Of a stretch of 64,000 nucleotides of DNA, positions 34,691 to 47,740 are shown one piece after another. Each line of letters opens with the position of its first letter. Position 1 is the first letter of the stretch. The notes under the pieces are model-generated. The model saw only the letters and a program-made list of their open reading frames with translations, was not told the origin of the DNA and did not search any database. Source of the stretch: Colletes latitarsis (Eukaryota; Arthropoda; Insecta; Hymenoptera; Colletidae). The position numbers and the translations under genes are program-made. The stretch lies in contig NC_135144.1 of the NCBI RefSeq assembly GCF_051014445.1, positions 7,316,001-7,380,000 on the forward strand, in the 5' to 3' direction.

Positions 34691-35775
34691 TGATCAATTG
34701 CACTTTAACGGAGAATATCGTTTGTTACGTTTATTGCTAGACCAAACCCCTCAAATTGTCCACGAAAACGAAACTTTGCGTTTTGACAATTGGGAAACTA
34801 CAACCATAATATGTCGTAGAACTTATTTATTTTCTTCAACATCTAATCTTGAAAATCAATTTTTTCAGCTCCTCGTGTTAAACGTAACATCGATTTTTAT
34901 GAAATTTACCCACAAGTCCTCAAAATGATATATGATACGTATTTCTTTGAAAACACCCACACTTAGGCATCTTTGCAAACGAATAAAGAATCGATAAATA
35001 TGAGATGATATAAACGAATAGATATAACAAATGTTCTACCTGTATAAAAAGAGCATTGCCCGTTAAATTGTATTAGTCAATAATAATAATAACTCGTATC
35101 TTCCATAGATTACGTTCAACACTAGATTTGTGGATATTAATTACACATCTTTTTCTTAAAACTCTTTGCATCGACAGTTGCATTAAAATTTCTCTTTTAA
35201 TTAAGAAATATATTCACATCGTTGCTTTAATCAATAAGCTACTAGTAAATAATAATTACGAACTCCATAACTTTAAATATAGAATCTGAATCTAGTATTA
35301 AAAAGCATCTGAATAGAATCTGAATTTAGTATTAAAAAGCATTAGTTCGAACGAACGTTTCATACGTTGCAACTTAATACATTTATCCGTTTTTGTTTAG
35401 TCCTGAATTTGGAGTACGGAGCAAGAATGAAAAAAAAAATGGACGTAAAAGGAGAGGACGAACAAAGCGAAACAAGGTTGAACAGAATATAGAATAAAGA
35501 CAGAGAGGAAGATAGGGACAGAGTGGGAGATCAAGGAGATGCGAGGGTGGAACATGTATCGAATATTGCGTATCGGAAATCGATGTTCGCACGCCTGTTG
35601 CCACAATCTATACACATTTGTTTGATTCCATGAAAGTGTGCATTGTACGCGTACGCATGTGCAACACCGACTATAGGTGACGTTCATTTTTAGTGTTTCC
35701 AATGGGTGCATAGTTTAATACTGCATTTTATGTCGTTAATTATGGATCATGCATCCCCTTCGCGCGTGTAGTATA
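34691..35775. other. Unannotated AT-rich spacer
   Basis: A minor 30-bp duplication (AGTATTAAAAAGCAT, twice within 35284-35345) is the only structure seen. Overlapping minus frames at 35383-35711 lack domains. Confidence 0.4.
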
Positions 35776-35832
35776 TTAGGTCGTCCTGTCTGTATGGTTT
35801 GTACTACAACTTAAAGCAATATTTTAAACATA

Positions 35833-36676
35833 CAGGGTGTTGAAAATCAAGAATACTAATTTGTTGAGGCCTCGATAAAAAGTTATTAACTTTTACAGTT
35901 CCGCCCATACTGAATTTTTTTTTTTGAAAGTGAGTAGGATTTCGAGGGTAGGTCTATTCAGCAAAAATTATTGTAATTGACCCCCGTAACCGCAAATAAT
36001 TTTTCCAGAACGATTTGAAATTTTTTTTTTCGCCGAAAAACTTAGGCACCCCTTGTCGATTTTTCTTAAAAATTCCTTTTCCATTTTTAGTAAATTTGTT
36101 TGACGCTCTACAGAAAAGTTGTCCAATACTTATTTGTAGGTACCCATGGGCTCTGCTTCAAAAAAAAGTTTCATTGAAATATATTCATTATTTTAGGAGT
36201 TATGGCTGTTTGAAAATTAGACCATTTTTATGGGGTTTTTCTCACTTTATGGGATGAAGGAACAACTTTTCGAATATTTTTGGAATTTCTACGTATTCTC
36301 CACCAAAATACGCGTTGTTTGCCTTTTGAAACATTAAAATCCTCCAATCCGTTCAGAAGTTATGATGTTTTAAACATACGCATGAAATTTCAGGGAAACA
36401 TATCAATGGTATGGTCAGACATTATATTTTCGGGAAGGAATTTTTTTCTCGAAAGTGGGTAGGAATTCGAGGTTATGTGTATTCACCAAAAATGATTGTA
36501 ATTGAACCCCGCAACCGAAAATAATTTTTTTAAAATGATTTGAAATTTTTTAATTTAATTTTTTAATAACTTTTTAACGAAGCCTCAGTCAAGAAATTGT
36601 TATTCTTCATTTGCGTCTTATTTTGGCCTGTAGAATCTCCCATTAAAATTTTTCCCAGGGATGGCCGAACACTTTG
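35833..36676 (-). mobile_element. Family A foldback element, copy 7 (left end deleted)
   Basis: CAGGGTGTTG passes directly into AAAATCAAGAATACTAA, so about 55-60 bp of the left terminal repeat are missing. The right end (GGCCGAACACTTTG before TATA) is complete. The 350-bp module is present in minus orientation (about 36050-36400). Confidence 0.82.
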
Positions 36677-36894
36677 TATAATTGAATTTTATGAAGAACA
36701 GTAAAACTCTTCTTGTTCGATAACTCCCTTTTTTACTAAATTTTAAATATTTTCAAATTGCTTACCCACTAATAAGCCTGGAGATTGTTGTATTTTATTT
36801 CATACAAGGTTCAGTTTTATTATAAAACAAAAATATTCAAAAAAATTTCGTTTCGTAAGCTAGTGTGGATTCCAAAGTTCAAGCTTTGATATAA

Positions 36895-37625
36895 TATCTG
36901 TTCATTTCAAGTTTCTATGAATTGTTAATATTTTTACGTTTAAAATTTCAAAATTCCCCTGAACTGACAAATTTTGTTTGTTTTCTATTAAATTATAAAT
37001 TTTATCCTCGTCAATATCAGAATATCAATTTCAAATTTGTGTGAATTGTTGATGTTAGTTTAAAATTTCAGAATTCCCCTGAACTGATAAATTTTGTTTG
37101 TTTTCTATTAAATTATAAATTTTATCCTCGTCAATATCAGAATATCAATTTCAAATTTGTGTGAATTGTTGATGTTAGTTTAAAATTTCAGAATTCCCGT
37201 GAACTGATAAATTTTGTTTGTTTTCTATTAAATTACAAATTCTATCCTCGTTAATATAAGAATATCAATTTCAAATTTGTGTGAATTGTTGATGTTAGTT
37301 TAAAATTTCAGAATTCCCCTGAACTGATAAATTTTGTTTGTTTTCTATTAAATTACAAATTCTATCCTCGTTAATATAAGAATATCAATTTCAAATTTAT
37401 GTGAATTGTTGATATTAGTTTAAAATTTCAGAATTCCCCTGAACTGACAAATTTTGTTTGTTTTCTATTAAATTACAAATTCTATCCTCGTCAATATAAG
37501 AATATCAATTTCAAATTTGTGTGAATTGTTGATGTTAGTTTAAAATTTCAGAATTCCCCTAAACTGATAAATTTTGTTTGTTTTCTATTAAATTACAAAT
37601 TTTATCTTCGTCAATTTCAGAATAT
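36895..37625. repeat. 120-bp satellite array, six units
   Basis: GAACTGA recurs at 36961, 37081, 37201, 37321, 37441 and 37561, exactly 120 bp apart. Each unit holds TTTTGTTTGTTTTCTATTAA and GAATATCAATTTCAAATTT. Units are about 95% alike or better, with shared variants between neighbouring units, as expected of unequal exchange. The array stops about 30 bp inside the mariner-type right end. Confidence 0.95.
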
Positions 37626-37657
37626 CGAACTTCACGAACTTATGGGACGACTTGATA

Positions 37658-38487
37658 CTTATTTAAAGAAAAAACGTTTGCACAATTGAAAATACACTAT
37701 ACTAATATTTCCGTTTATCAATATATTAACGCGCGAGTAACATTACACAATAATATATTAATCCATTCTGTATCTAAATTCCTATACAGTGACCACAAGT
37801 CTGTAGCCACGCATGTCCAAGCCAACCTAGATTATGGACTCCTGTAAATTGACGCAATACACAGGAGCTATGGGAGTTGACGTTTCGTGAAAGCTTTAGA
37901 ATTTAGAGCTAGTTTCAGTGAGATTAGAGGTCATCCAAAATGAACTAAAAGTTGGGACACCGATGGAAACATCCTATAAATAACGAATTAAGGTAAGTGC
38001 ACCTAATTCCGACACTGTGTATTTATTTCATCGATACGGTTATTTGCAACTTCGTAAAAGCGGTGGGTTTATTCATTTTTGATAAACCATGTTGGTATGC
38101 AAGTGAACCACGATCAGTTTCAAGGGTCGTACAGTAAACTGAGAATTACCCATGATACATTGCAAATGGTCCACGACGAGTGTAAATTGCGAATAACTTG
38201 CAATAAGTTTCGATAAATGAAAAATATTATTTTATGTAGTTGTATCGTAGGGTTTTCTATTCAACGACACCCTATATACCATATGTGCAACGAAGCTCTA
38301 ATCTAATATCTTTTAGAAAAATTAAAATACACGACTCAATTTTGTTTGACAAAGTAAGTAGCCAGATAAAATTTAACACTAAACCTACCAACACTTCATA
38401 TAAATCTGTTCCCACCATGACAGGTCAAATGACTAGTCTTTATTTTTCTCTTTTACGAGACAACGTATTTCTAATTTTTCCATTATA
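37658..38487. other. Unannotated spacer
   Basis: A 93-codon plus frame (38240-38521) runs into family A copy 8 and has no domain. CAGTGACCACAAGTC after TA near 37787 hints at a Tc1-type end, without a visible partner. Confidence 0.35.
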
Positions 38488-39524
38488 CAGGGTGTTCGAC
38501 CATCCCTGGAAAAAATTTTAATGGGGGATTGTAGAGGCCAAAATAAGACGAAAATCAAGAATACCAATTTGTTGATTGAGACTTCGTTAAAAAGTTATTA
38601 TCGTTTAAAGTTTCACGCGTACTGAATTTTTTTCTCGAAAATGCGCAGGATTTCGAGGATATGTGTATTCACCAAAAATGGTTGTATTTGACCCCAGAAC
38701 CTAGAAATAATTTTTTTAGAACGATTTGAAATTTTTTTTTTTCGCCGACAAAAGACACCTACCCCCTGTCGATTTTTCTTAAAAATTCCTTTTTCATTTT
38801 TAGTAATTTTGTTTGACGCCCTACAGAAAAGTTGTCTAATACTTTTTTGTAGGCCCCCATGAGCTCTACTTCAGAAAAAAGTTTCATTGAAATATATTCA
38901 CAATTGTAGGAGTTATGGCTGTTTGAAAATTGGACCATTTTTATGGCGTTTTTTTCATTTTGCGGGGTCAAAGATCAACTTTTCGGATATTTTTGCAATT
39001 TCTACGTATTCTCCACCAAAATACGCGTAGTTTGCTTTTTTAAACATTAAAATCGTCCAATTCGTTCAGAAGTTATGACGTTTTAAAGATTCGCATGAAA
39101 TTTTCGAGTGTCATTTCTAGCTCGAAATTAGATTTTCGATAAGGAATTTTTTTCTCGAAAATTCGTAGGAATTCGTGGGTATATCTATTCACCAAAAATG
39201 ATTATAATTTACCCCAGCAATGAAAAATAATTTTTTTAGAATGATTTTAAATTTTTTAATTTTGTCGAAAAATTTCACACCTTCTCGAATTTTTTTCTCG
39301 GAAATGATTAGGATTTCGAGGTTATATTTATTCACCAAAAATGATTGTAATTGACCCCCGCAACCAAAAATAATTTTGCCAGAACGATTTGAAATTTTTT
39401 AATTTAATTGTTAATAACTTTTTAACGAGGCCTCAATCAAGAAATTGATATTCTTGATTTTTGTCTTATTTTGACCTCTAGAATCTCCCATTAAAATTTT
39501 TCCCAGGGGTGGTCGAACATCCTG
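38488..39524 (-). mobile_element. Family A foldback element, copy 8
   Basis: Begins CAGGGTGTTCGACCATCCCT after TATA and ends GGTCGAACATCCTG. The 350-bp module is in minus orientation with the 70-codon frame intact at 38759-38971. Two to three 140-bp units follow. Confidence 0.87.
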
Positions 39525-42500
39525 CATGTATAGAAAGTTGTGTTTTTAAGTTTATTCATAAGATATCTTTTTCTTTTATGTCGCATATCTTTCACAAAGA
39601 ACACATTTTAAAAGTCTGTAGAAATATATTTAATAATTTGAATCTAAATGTGCATACTTAGTACTTTAACTTTATACAGAAAATTTACAAATTACGTCGA
39701 AATTTTTTAATTTTCATCATATAAAAGATTAAACGCCTTTGAAAACGAACTTTATTTCAAGTCAATACCGGAGAAAACAATTATTTACGAAAAAAATGGC
39801 ATAGTAATTACGCAAACATTCTGTATACAAATTTAAATTCATTTTCAATTAAATAAACAATTTGTAATCCAGTTTTATCACATACCAGTCATATAATCGA
39901 TAGAAATTTTTGAATAAATTTTAAAATAACCATAGAAGACAGTATAAACAATAATAATTGTTAGGTTCATCGCTCGGAGGATGAAATGCCCTTTAAAATG
40001 AGTGTTCATTGAAGTCGATAGCTTAATTAGTTCCGGAGATATAACGATTTTTGTTTCAAGTCGATCGCGTGGCTAGTTCCGGAGATATAAGGGCTCGAGG
40101 TGTTTGTTTACTTTTCATTGTTGACATCTACGCGAGGTCATTGACCGAGGGAGAGGTCCGACTCGTTAGACGAAGACAGAGACAATCAAATTAAAAGAAT
40201 TACCCCTTTACATAAATTACGATATCTCGAAAACGGAAAGTCGGATCGACATAAACCAAAAACCATTTTAAAAAGGACGCTCTACCGCTTCTAACAATGA
40301 CTCGATTTTTGGATAAAACACTAGTTGTTTCGGAACTGCACGCGTCTAAAGTTTAACTATTTTTAATACTCGTTGATAGACTGTTCTAAGACAGTGGAAA
40401 TTGAAGATTCTGTTCTTTCATCTTTGCTATAAATTTCCTATTTACATCGGAAGTTAACCAGAATTTGATACCAAATCTTGTTCGGTTTTTTACAAAAAAA
40501 TATAAATCGTTCAACAGGTTAGATGACCGATCGTGATAGGCAAGAGATAACAAAAAATTGATTGCTTATTAGGGTTGAACAACATCACTCTTCTGAATCT
40601 GTTTCTTGTAGAAACGTTACAAATATTTCCTTTAAATTATAGGTTTTCACATCGCTATATTAATTAGATAAGTTAATAAGTTTCCCATTATATGCCGAAT
40701 AATAATAATTTCCTAATTTCCAAGGATGTACAAGCACATATTATGTAAAAATATTGTTTTTTCAACGAGTATTGGTAACTGACCGGTCTTGGTAAGCAAG
40801 ACAAATTACATATTTTTCCTCAGCAACCAAACAATAAAAATAGAAGCGAATATTGAAAAATTCATTGTACGTATACTGTAAGAGAAATCGTGAAGTTAAA
40901 TCGTGTGATAAAATATTATTGTATGTTAGAAATTCTAAACAAAATTTTAAAAACGTTCATTTGACCGGTCGTGGTAGGTTTAGTGTTAAAAAAGGCCTAA
41001 GTTGCGTAAAAAAATGCCTGAGTGCACACCTCAGCCGTCCAATATATTAATTTAGTATAAAAATTGACCTCGATTTTCTGTACAGTTTTCTGACACTGTT
41101 TCACCTGCCCTTCGGTTGCCTTTTATGGAATTTTTTTATAGCAGTATCATTGCTATATCTATAACAATTCTTCGACAATTTTTCACAAACCATGTGAAAA
41201 GTCAATAAAATTCAATGAACATTTCAAGGTACGTTACACCGATTTCAGCCACACGCGACCGAACAGATCGAGCGAAGGTAACCCACGATGGTAATTCGCG
41301 ATAAATTATTTGGGTTGAAAGGAACCGCAAACCGCGGTCATCAACTGCTATAAATTTATTGTAACGAACGATTTCACACAAGCTGTGCATATTTCTACTG
41401 TACAATGATTACGAATCGTCTGGTAAATTACGATAATACTGACTTCGTCGATAAATCTTCGCAGATTTGACAATTCAATTATCAACTATTCAACTATTCA
41501 ATCAGAAACCTTAACGAACTATCTTGTCGCTTCGTACTAAAACTAAAATTCAAAGAAATTTATTTTAATTAATTTTAATTAAACTTAAAATCTGTTAAAA
41601 ATTTCTGTCCCGTAAATCTTTTATCATGCATACAAATATACAACATCCAAACGAATTAATGTAATGACAAAGATTAAAAGGATAGATCGTAAAATGTTCC
41701 GATTCTAAAATATTTTTGTACCATATTTCATCTCTACATAATTGTGTCCAATTAGATAATACGATTCTATAACCAACATGCTGACACGTTCACAAAATCA
41801 TTCTTAATGGATGAAGTTCTGCCGAACTAATAGAATTTCTGATGCAACTTCCACTATAATGAGGCGGTATCGAATCACTTTAACGCTGGTTACGACACTA
41901 ATACTACAAATCTTGAGGTTAATTCCCATAACACACAATCGTCTGGTACACGTGACAACGATAACTGAAAGTAATTAATTCGCGTTAATTAACACGTTGA
42001 CTACCAGTCTAAAATCCTAAAATTGTTTACAAGACCAGAACTTTGATTGTAGGCTGTTGTAAACTACACAATTTAAAATTTGTCGTAGTAGTTACTTTTG
42101 TAATCCCATTAAAATTTACGAAGCTTATTAAAATTTATTTTCTTTAACGTTTTAATTGTTTTAGTTCCACTGTTGAAAGTTTTGTCATCCATATAGAGGT
42201 GACGTGGCAATCAAAGTGTTAAGTAGCCCTAACGCAAGGACACATTATTATGTCCTTTTTTCAAGATAGTAAAAGTGAATGTTGAATGTGAAAGTCGATA
42301 AAATATTTATTTATATTTCCTGAAACACGTAACAAAGATTCTACGTTTCGATCTTTATGTAAAATTTCAGAAACTGTACGAATTGAAATTACGCTGCGTA
42401 TTGGAACATTTCGACCACAATTTCGCATCATTTTGTTTATTCTGTGTCGTTTGATTTCATTAACACCGCAAAATGACGTGCTTCGTATTTTATTGACGCA

Positions 42501-45079
42501 ATCGATTTTCAAACCGTCGGAAATCGGCCTGTATATTGACACATATGCGCGCGTCAGTTACGGTCCATTTAGGTCAACTGTCTCTTGTACTATTGCACAA
42601 TAACATTTGGCCAATGGCGGTTTAACCTGTTAGAATCATTGTCTTCGAGGGTCATGAGGTTTGTGGATGACGTTCCTCTTACCGTCATTAATATTCCGGA
42701 ATGTCCGTATAGTGCCTCTTCTGGCCACTTCGAGCCTTCAAAGTAAGTCTATTGACCACTTTACACTGAACAGAAACAACTATTATGGCGATGAGATGGA
42801 TTCGAATCCATCGAGTAAAATTTTAATTACGTTCACAAATGATTGTACTTCTAACTACGTTATAATTCGTACGTAGCGTTACTTCAGAATCGAATCGCAT
42901 TCTAGCTACAAACGTAATATAAATATTTTACTTCTAATATGCCAGGAAAAAGTAATTTAATCTGAATAATGTAAAAATATTTTAGAAAAAAAATGCATGC
43001 CACTCGAAAATTTAATTAATGCGTTTAATTTGTTATTAATCCGCAAGTTTGAAAGTTTCCAAGAAGAATATTCTTTTTTGTTTTGCTTAGTTAGTATTTC
43101 CTCCTCTCTAGGAATAAAAAACTTCATATGAATAAAACCATCAGAAAACCTAATAATGAAAACGAGAGAAACGATATATGTGACAAATATATTTCAATAA
43201 AATAAAATTCGATAAAGAAAAACAAATTTACGCCAGTTTCTGCTTCGCTATCTGATTCCCCTTCGTTAAAATAATGTTTTTATAGGCGTGTATTCTTTCT
43301 CTTATTATTCCAAGTTTTTGTATTTTTATTTTATGAAGTTTTATATCCCCGAAAAGAATTGCAATTACACTGTAATTTCGAAAAGCACAAAAGAAACCTA
43401 TAATCGCTACCTTACTAAGTTAGAAAATTGTTTGGAAATCATATTAACAAAAAAAAGTACAGTATGATTGTCACTTGTATCTAGCAAACGATCGATAACC
43501 AAAAGTAAAAAAGAAAAGCTAAAAATACGTTCTTCAGCCCCGTTCTATATTTCCAATTAGAATTCATCTTCAAACAGAAGGAACGCCAACATTTGTTTAC
43601 TGACTGTATGAATTAACAAGGAATATATTCAACGCCAGTATGTTCGATGCTACTGTTGATCGAGCTTTGTGTGTTCATAAAATATTCATTCTCTATCATC
43701 AGCGAGAGCGTAAATTCACAATGGAAAATACTCGAAATTGTACTAGAGACGAACGAATAGAAGCATTTTAATAATAATAATACGTATTATTGGCACGGAG
43801 CTATGATACCAATATTATGCGTAATTTTGAAATAGTTTAAGCAACGAAGGTGACTATCGATCTATGGAGCACTTTCTGTCGAAAGAACTAAAATTAACTT
43901 ACAACAGCACCTAGTGTGTGGCCCGGATCGTGAACGTTTGTTTCGTTCAAGTTTATCCTCGGTACAATCGCGAAATCTAATTTTTCTTCTCGTCGAACGT
44001 AATTAGTTCGCAACAGCGCCTCAATTAATTGGCTGGCTTTCGTGTCGGTTGCAACAGGATGAGGCGGACTGAACCGTCTCGATTAAGAAGCTGTTTCTAC
44101 GCAATACTTTCAACCCTTTAACGTTCGGTTTTTTTCCACATTAACGGTCGAAAACAATCAAATTTTTATTTACATTTTATTATATATCGTGCTTTTCATT
44201 TTCAGTTGCACACGAAATACTTTTACGTCCTAAAATATTCTTTCGATTGATGTCGTAGGGTTCAGCAACTGTTTATCAGTTGTATTAAAATAGATGAAAA
44301 CCAATCGTAGTTTAATGATAATTACTATATCGTTAATAATAGATTATACGAGCTTTCCGTGAGAGAAATGTTTACTTTTGTGTTCTGATAATAGTATTTT
44401 ACCCTTGCCCAAGAAAAAAATTTATTCAAGTGTTAAATTCTGAATAAGATCAAGCAACACATTTGACACAAAAAAAAACTCGTGAGAAACCTTCGATCGA
44501 AACTTTATAGCACGGAAAATACGATGGTACAATACTATCAGGAACTCACATTTATAAAGTTGTTTGCTGGAAATCAAAAGGTGCCTATTACCTTACATAG
44601 TTCTCACCCTAAATAGAAGCTTATTCCAAGCGATTTAAGGTCATCTAAGGCTGTGCATGCTAATAGGTTGACGTGGCTCAGAACTTTCTTGCATATACTC
44701 GTCTAGATATTTGAAAGTTATACATTACATACTTTCTTAGCCAATTGTTACTGCTAGTTTGTTTAAAGATATTATTTATTTTACTAATTTCTCATTTAAA
44801 AATACTTAAATTTAGTGCAGTATTAACTTCAGAAAAAATTCATACTCTTATTCTCAACATTCCTTCTTAATAATATTCTGTCATAAAAATTAGACAAAAT
44901 AACGAATCGCAAACTTTTCAGAGCATAGATTCTCGCATACTATGGCCTTAATTCTAACTTAGTCGCGATGAATCCGAAAATAAGCGTACACCTAATTTGA
45001 TATCTAATTTAGGAACATAGAAAAATAAAAATTCAATTATACCAAAGAGTATTAAACAAAATATCACACTACCGTCATG
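39525..45079. other. Long unannotated AT-rich spacer
   Basis: More than 5 kb without recognised elements. An island at about 39970-40330 repeats GTTCCGGAGATATAA twice, in a style common to unclassified insect repeats. Short frames (40853-41050 +, 42261-42542 -, 42661-42876 +) have no recognisable domain. Confidence 0.4.
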
Positions 45080-45209
45080 ATTACGCAAAAAATGTTTACA
45101 TCACAATGTTTCCCCCTCTGTACCGTGCAAGTTTTGTATATAACATTTTTTTCATATTATTACAAATAACGGAGATATTCAAGGTGGGCATAGTTATCGC
45201 CCCATCCTG
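45080..45209 (-). mobile_element. Single end of another transposon family
   Basis: On the minus strand it starts, after TATA, with CAGGATGGGGCGATAACTAT and continues GCCCACCTTGAATATCTCCG. The layout is that of a CAGGG-type terminal repeat of a family different from A. No partner end was found. Confidence 0.4.
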
Positions 45210-45725
45210 TATATCTGCGCAACAAGAGATACAAATTCAAAAATAGCAGACGATCAGAAAAATGATCTGTCACCTAGCTAAAGGATCAGACAAATTTCAA
45301 AAAAGAACAGAAATGAAAATTGAACGGAATTGAAGAAAATATACTATTATAAATCTTCTTCGATCGATGTAATACCTTAACTGAAATCTGCCATAAAAAG
45401 CTGACGTTCCTTTCTTACAATTATAGAAGCAAGTGAGGAAGTACAAATTGAATGCAATTAAACGAAATAACATATTATAAATGATCGTCTTTTCATGGTA
45501 TAATTAACTAAAGAAATGTAAATATTTCTGAAATAAGACTAGTTATTACAGTACACAATTAAACAAAATATTTTATTCTGATTAATTTCGTTTCAAAGTC
45601 AACGTATCTAAGCTACGTAGATCCTTCTCCCTCAGAGGGCTAAGCTCGAGTGAACATTTTCAACCTTGAAATTAAAAAAAGTGGGGCTAATGAAAATAAA
45701 TCACCGTTCCGTTAGATCAGTATAT
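45210..45725. other. Unannotated spacer
   Basis: Nothing supported. Confidence 0.4.
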
Positions 45726-45952
45726 CGAGCAACAATTTCACGAAATATCATTGTTTGCAACAATTATTTGCTAGGTCGATATTGTAAATATCTATTTTAA
45801 CTACTGTCCAATGAAATGTGATTAAATTAATTACGATATAGCAACGTACTGAACAACAATTTCACAAAATATCAATATTTACAATAATTATTTGCTAGAT
45901 CGATATTGTCAATAACTATTCCAACTACCGTACAATGAAAATGATTAAGAAT
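45726..45952. repeat. Tandem duplication of ~118 bp
   Basis: CAACAATTTCACNAAATATC, then AATTATTTGCTAG and TCGATATTGT, occur twice in tandem. The second copy starts near 45850. Confidence 0.8.
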
Positions 45953-46529
45953 TACAATCAATAAAAATCATGATACAGCGATATTTATATGGATCCCAGA
46001 CTTCGATGAATTTTTATTCCGATTCGTGATTGTAATTAATGTTTATATGTTTATTAAAACATACTTAACACAATATGTATTATAATTTATTGATTGGCAC
46101 ATATAAATAACTTTTTACCCAGTTCCAAAGTAAAAGATGCTTTCTAAAATGTTTCTTAATTACGTAGGTAAAGTTTTATAACAAGATGAGTAATAATTAT
46201 TCATCAGGTATATTGATATAACATTTCGTTCGTAAGAATATCATTACTTTTCAAGACTGATAAATAAATTTCACGTAAAATTATTACTCATATATCTTAA
46301 CACAAGGACCACCAAAGCAGTTAAAATGACCCATTCACAATTTCTAATAATTCTTGTAAAACATTTACTCAACTGAATTTTTGATAATTTATTGTCATTT
46401 TCTATAAATGAGTGAATAAGAACTTATTTCCATTGCATTATACATTTTCTCACGTATCTATCGTTTTAATTTCTTTGGTACAAATAAATACACTATAATT
46501 ATCGATAGTACTAGTATTAAGAAACAATT
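45953..46529. other. Unannotated AT-rich spacer
   Basis: Nothing supported. Confidence 0.4.
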
Positions 46530-47160
46530 CTACTGCTGCCCACTGGTGGTCACTACTGACCACTAGTGACCACTGTTGACCAGTGCCGGACGGTGATGAC
46601 CAACGGTAAGAACTGTTTAAAGATTTTCTCCCCTCATCTATTTTATTGTTTGATACCAATTTCGGTTCAATGAACTACTTTTGCCTTATTTGCCTAACTG
46701 CTGTTGCTAAATATGTATATTTTCTTACTTTACAGCTGACCTATTGATAACTACCGTATGTACTGACAGTAAGTAGTGAGTCCACTCCGCTTATTTATTT
46801 TATTAGTACAAATGTATTTGTTTATTTTAATGTTTAGTGTTGATTCAATTTTGTCTCTCCGGTTTTGTTTGATTTTTATGAATGTTTCGTTTCTCTATTT
46901 TTACTTTTGCACTATTTTTCGAATTGGTATGGTTGTTTCATTGAAAAGGATAATTATATATTGCGTTGATTTATGTATCATATTGGTCTTTATACTATCT
47001 CATGAATTTTGTTGATATTAATTAGAATAAGACTTTTATTTTATTCTGTTCGTTTCTCTGAAATTTGTATGGGTCCTCTAGCTAGGTGACAGATAACTTT
47101 TGTAATCGTGTTCTATAATTGTTTAATAACACATTATTATTGGAATTTTTATCTCTGCTT
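46530..47160 (+). repeat. Spliced-looking duplicated unit, copy 1
   Basis: It is homologous to 56400-57200. The left part carries a degenerate decamer repeat (GACCACTACT-like), then CAGTGCCGGACGGTGATGAC. Both copies share a splice-donor-like GGTAAGAACT (donor at 46606) and an acceptor TTTACAG|CTGAC (46735/46736). In this copy a 33-nt block then ends at another donor, GACA|GTAAGT (46768/46769). The 3' part shares GTTTGATACCAATT and a TCCGGTTTT-like stretch. The exon-like parts have no common open frame, so a noncoding transcript or a decayed gene family is more likely than a protein gene. Confidence 0.5.
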
Positions 47161-47309
47161 GCACTGATATACAAAGTAGTTATTTTCACGTTGTTGCTGA
47201 AATTCTTGTGCCATTTTCAATATGTGCAATATTGAGAAATTTGCAGTAGTTGTATAGATTGATACAATCTCGTGTATCAAATGATATTACACATTATATT
47301 GTCGTTAAC

Positions 47310-47740
47310 GAATTTTTTTCTCAACAATGCGTAGGATTTCGAGGATATATGTATTCATTAAAATGGATTGTAATTGACCCTCGCAATCAAAAATAATTTT
47401 TTTCAGCATGATTTGTATTAGGATTGACATACCCTAGGACGATTCATGCATGACCGGTAACGGAACCACTGCTGCCATCTATCGGGGGGAGCAAGGAGTA
47501 GATAAACCGATCTACCCCTTTACTGCGTGTACGAAGTCAGTTCGTTCGTGGAGTCAGCTACGCTCGGATCTACAAAGGGAAAAACAGTCCTCCCACGCTG
47601 TGTATTACGTATCTATACATTAAAGTGTTTTATTAACTTTATGTGTGTTGTCCTTCCTGCGTTCACCTCTACGTTGCGCCATCAACAATTTGAAACATTT
47701 GCATTTTGTCGAAAAATTTGTCAACCTAAAATATTATTAT
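47310..47740. mobile_element. Family A remnant split by a solo LTR (copy 9)
   Basis: The left part (47310-47415) is a family A unit (GAATTTTTTTCTCAACAATG, then TTGTAATTGACCCTCGCAA). The unit resumes at 47688 with ATTTGAAACATTTG and GTCGAAAAATTTG. The 272 bp between are foreign. Terminal repeats are missing. Confidence 0.75.
47416..47687 (+). mobile_element. Solo LTR in a family A remnant
   Basis: The segment is bounded by the 5-bp direct repeat ATTTG (47411-47415 and 47688-47692) and interrupts a recognisable family A unit, so both ends are well defined. It runs from TATTAGGATTGACATACC to GCGCCATCAACA. It contains TGCCATCTATCGGGGG and an initiator-like TCAGTTCGTTCGTGG, but no TATA box; ATTAAA near 47620 could serve as a polyadenylation signal. 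The size, 5-bp duplication and CA end fit an LTR, with the strand uncertain. An 85-codon frame across it is not considered coding. Confidence 0.6.

Larger units (their letters stand above)
35776..37655. mobile_element. Mariner-ended element with satellite and nested insertion
   Basis: TA-TTAGGTCGTCC on the left (35774-35786) is matched by GGGACGACTTGA-TA on the right (37644-37657), so both ends look mariner-like and are flanked by TA. The right end continues as the inverse of the isolated end at 16153. The element contains family A copy 7 (35833-36676) and a 120-bp array (about 36895-37625). No transposase frame is present. Assigning both ends to one element is an inference; the left end is more diverged. 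Confidence 0.5.
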
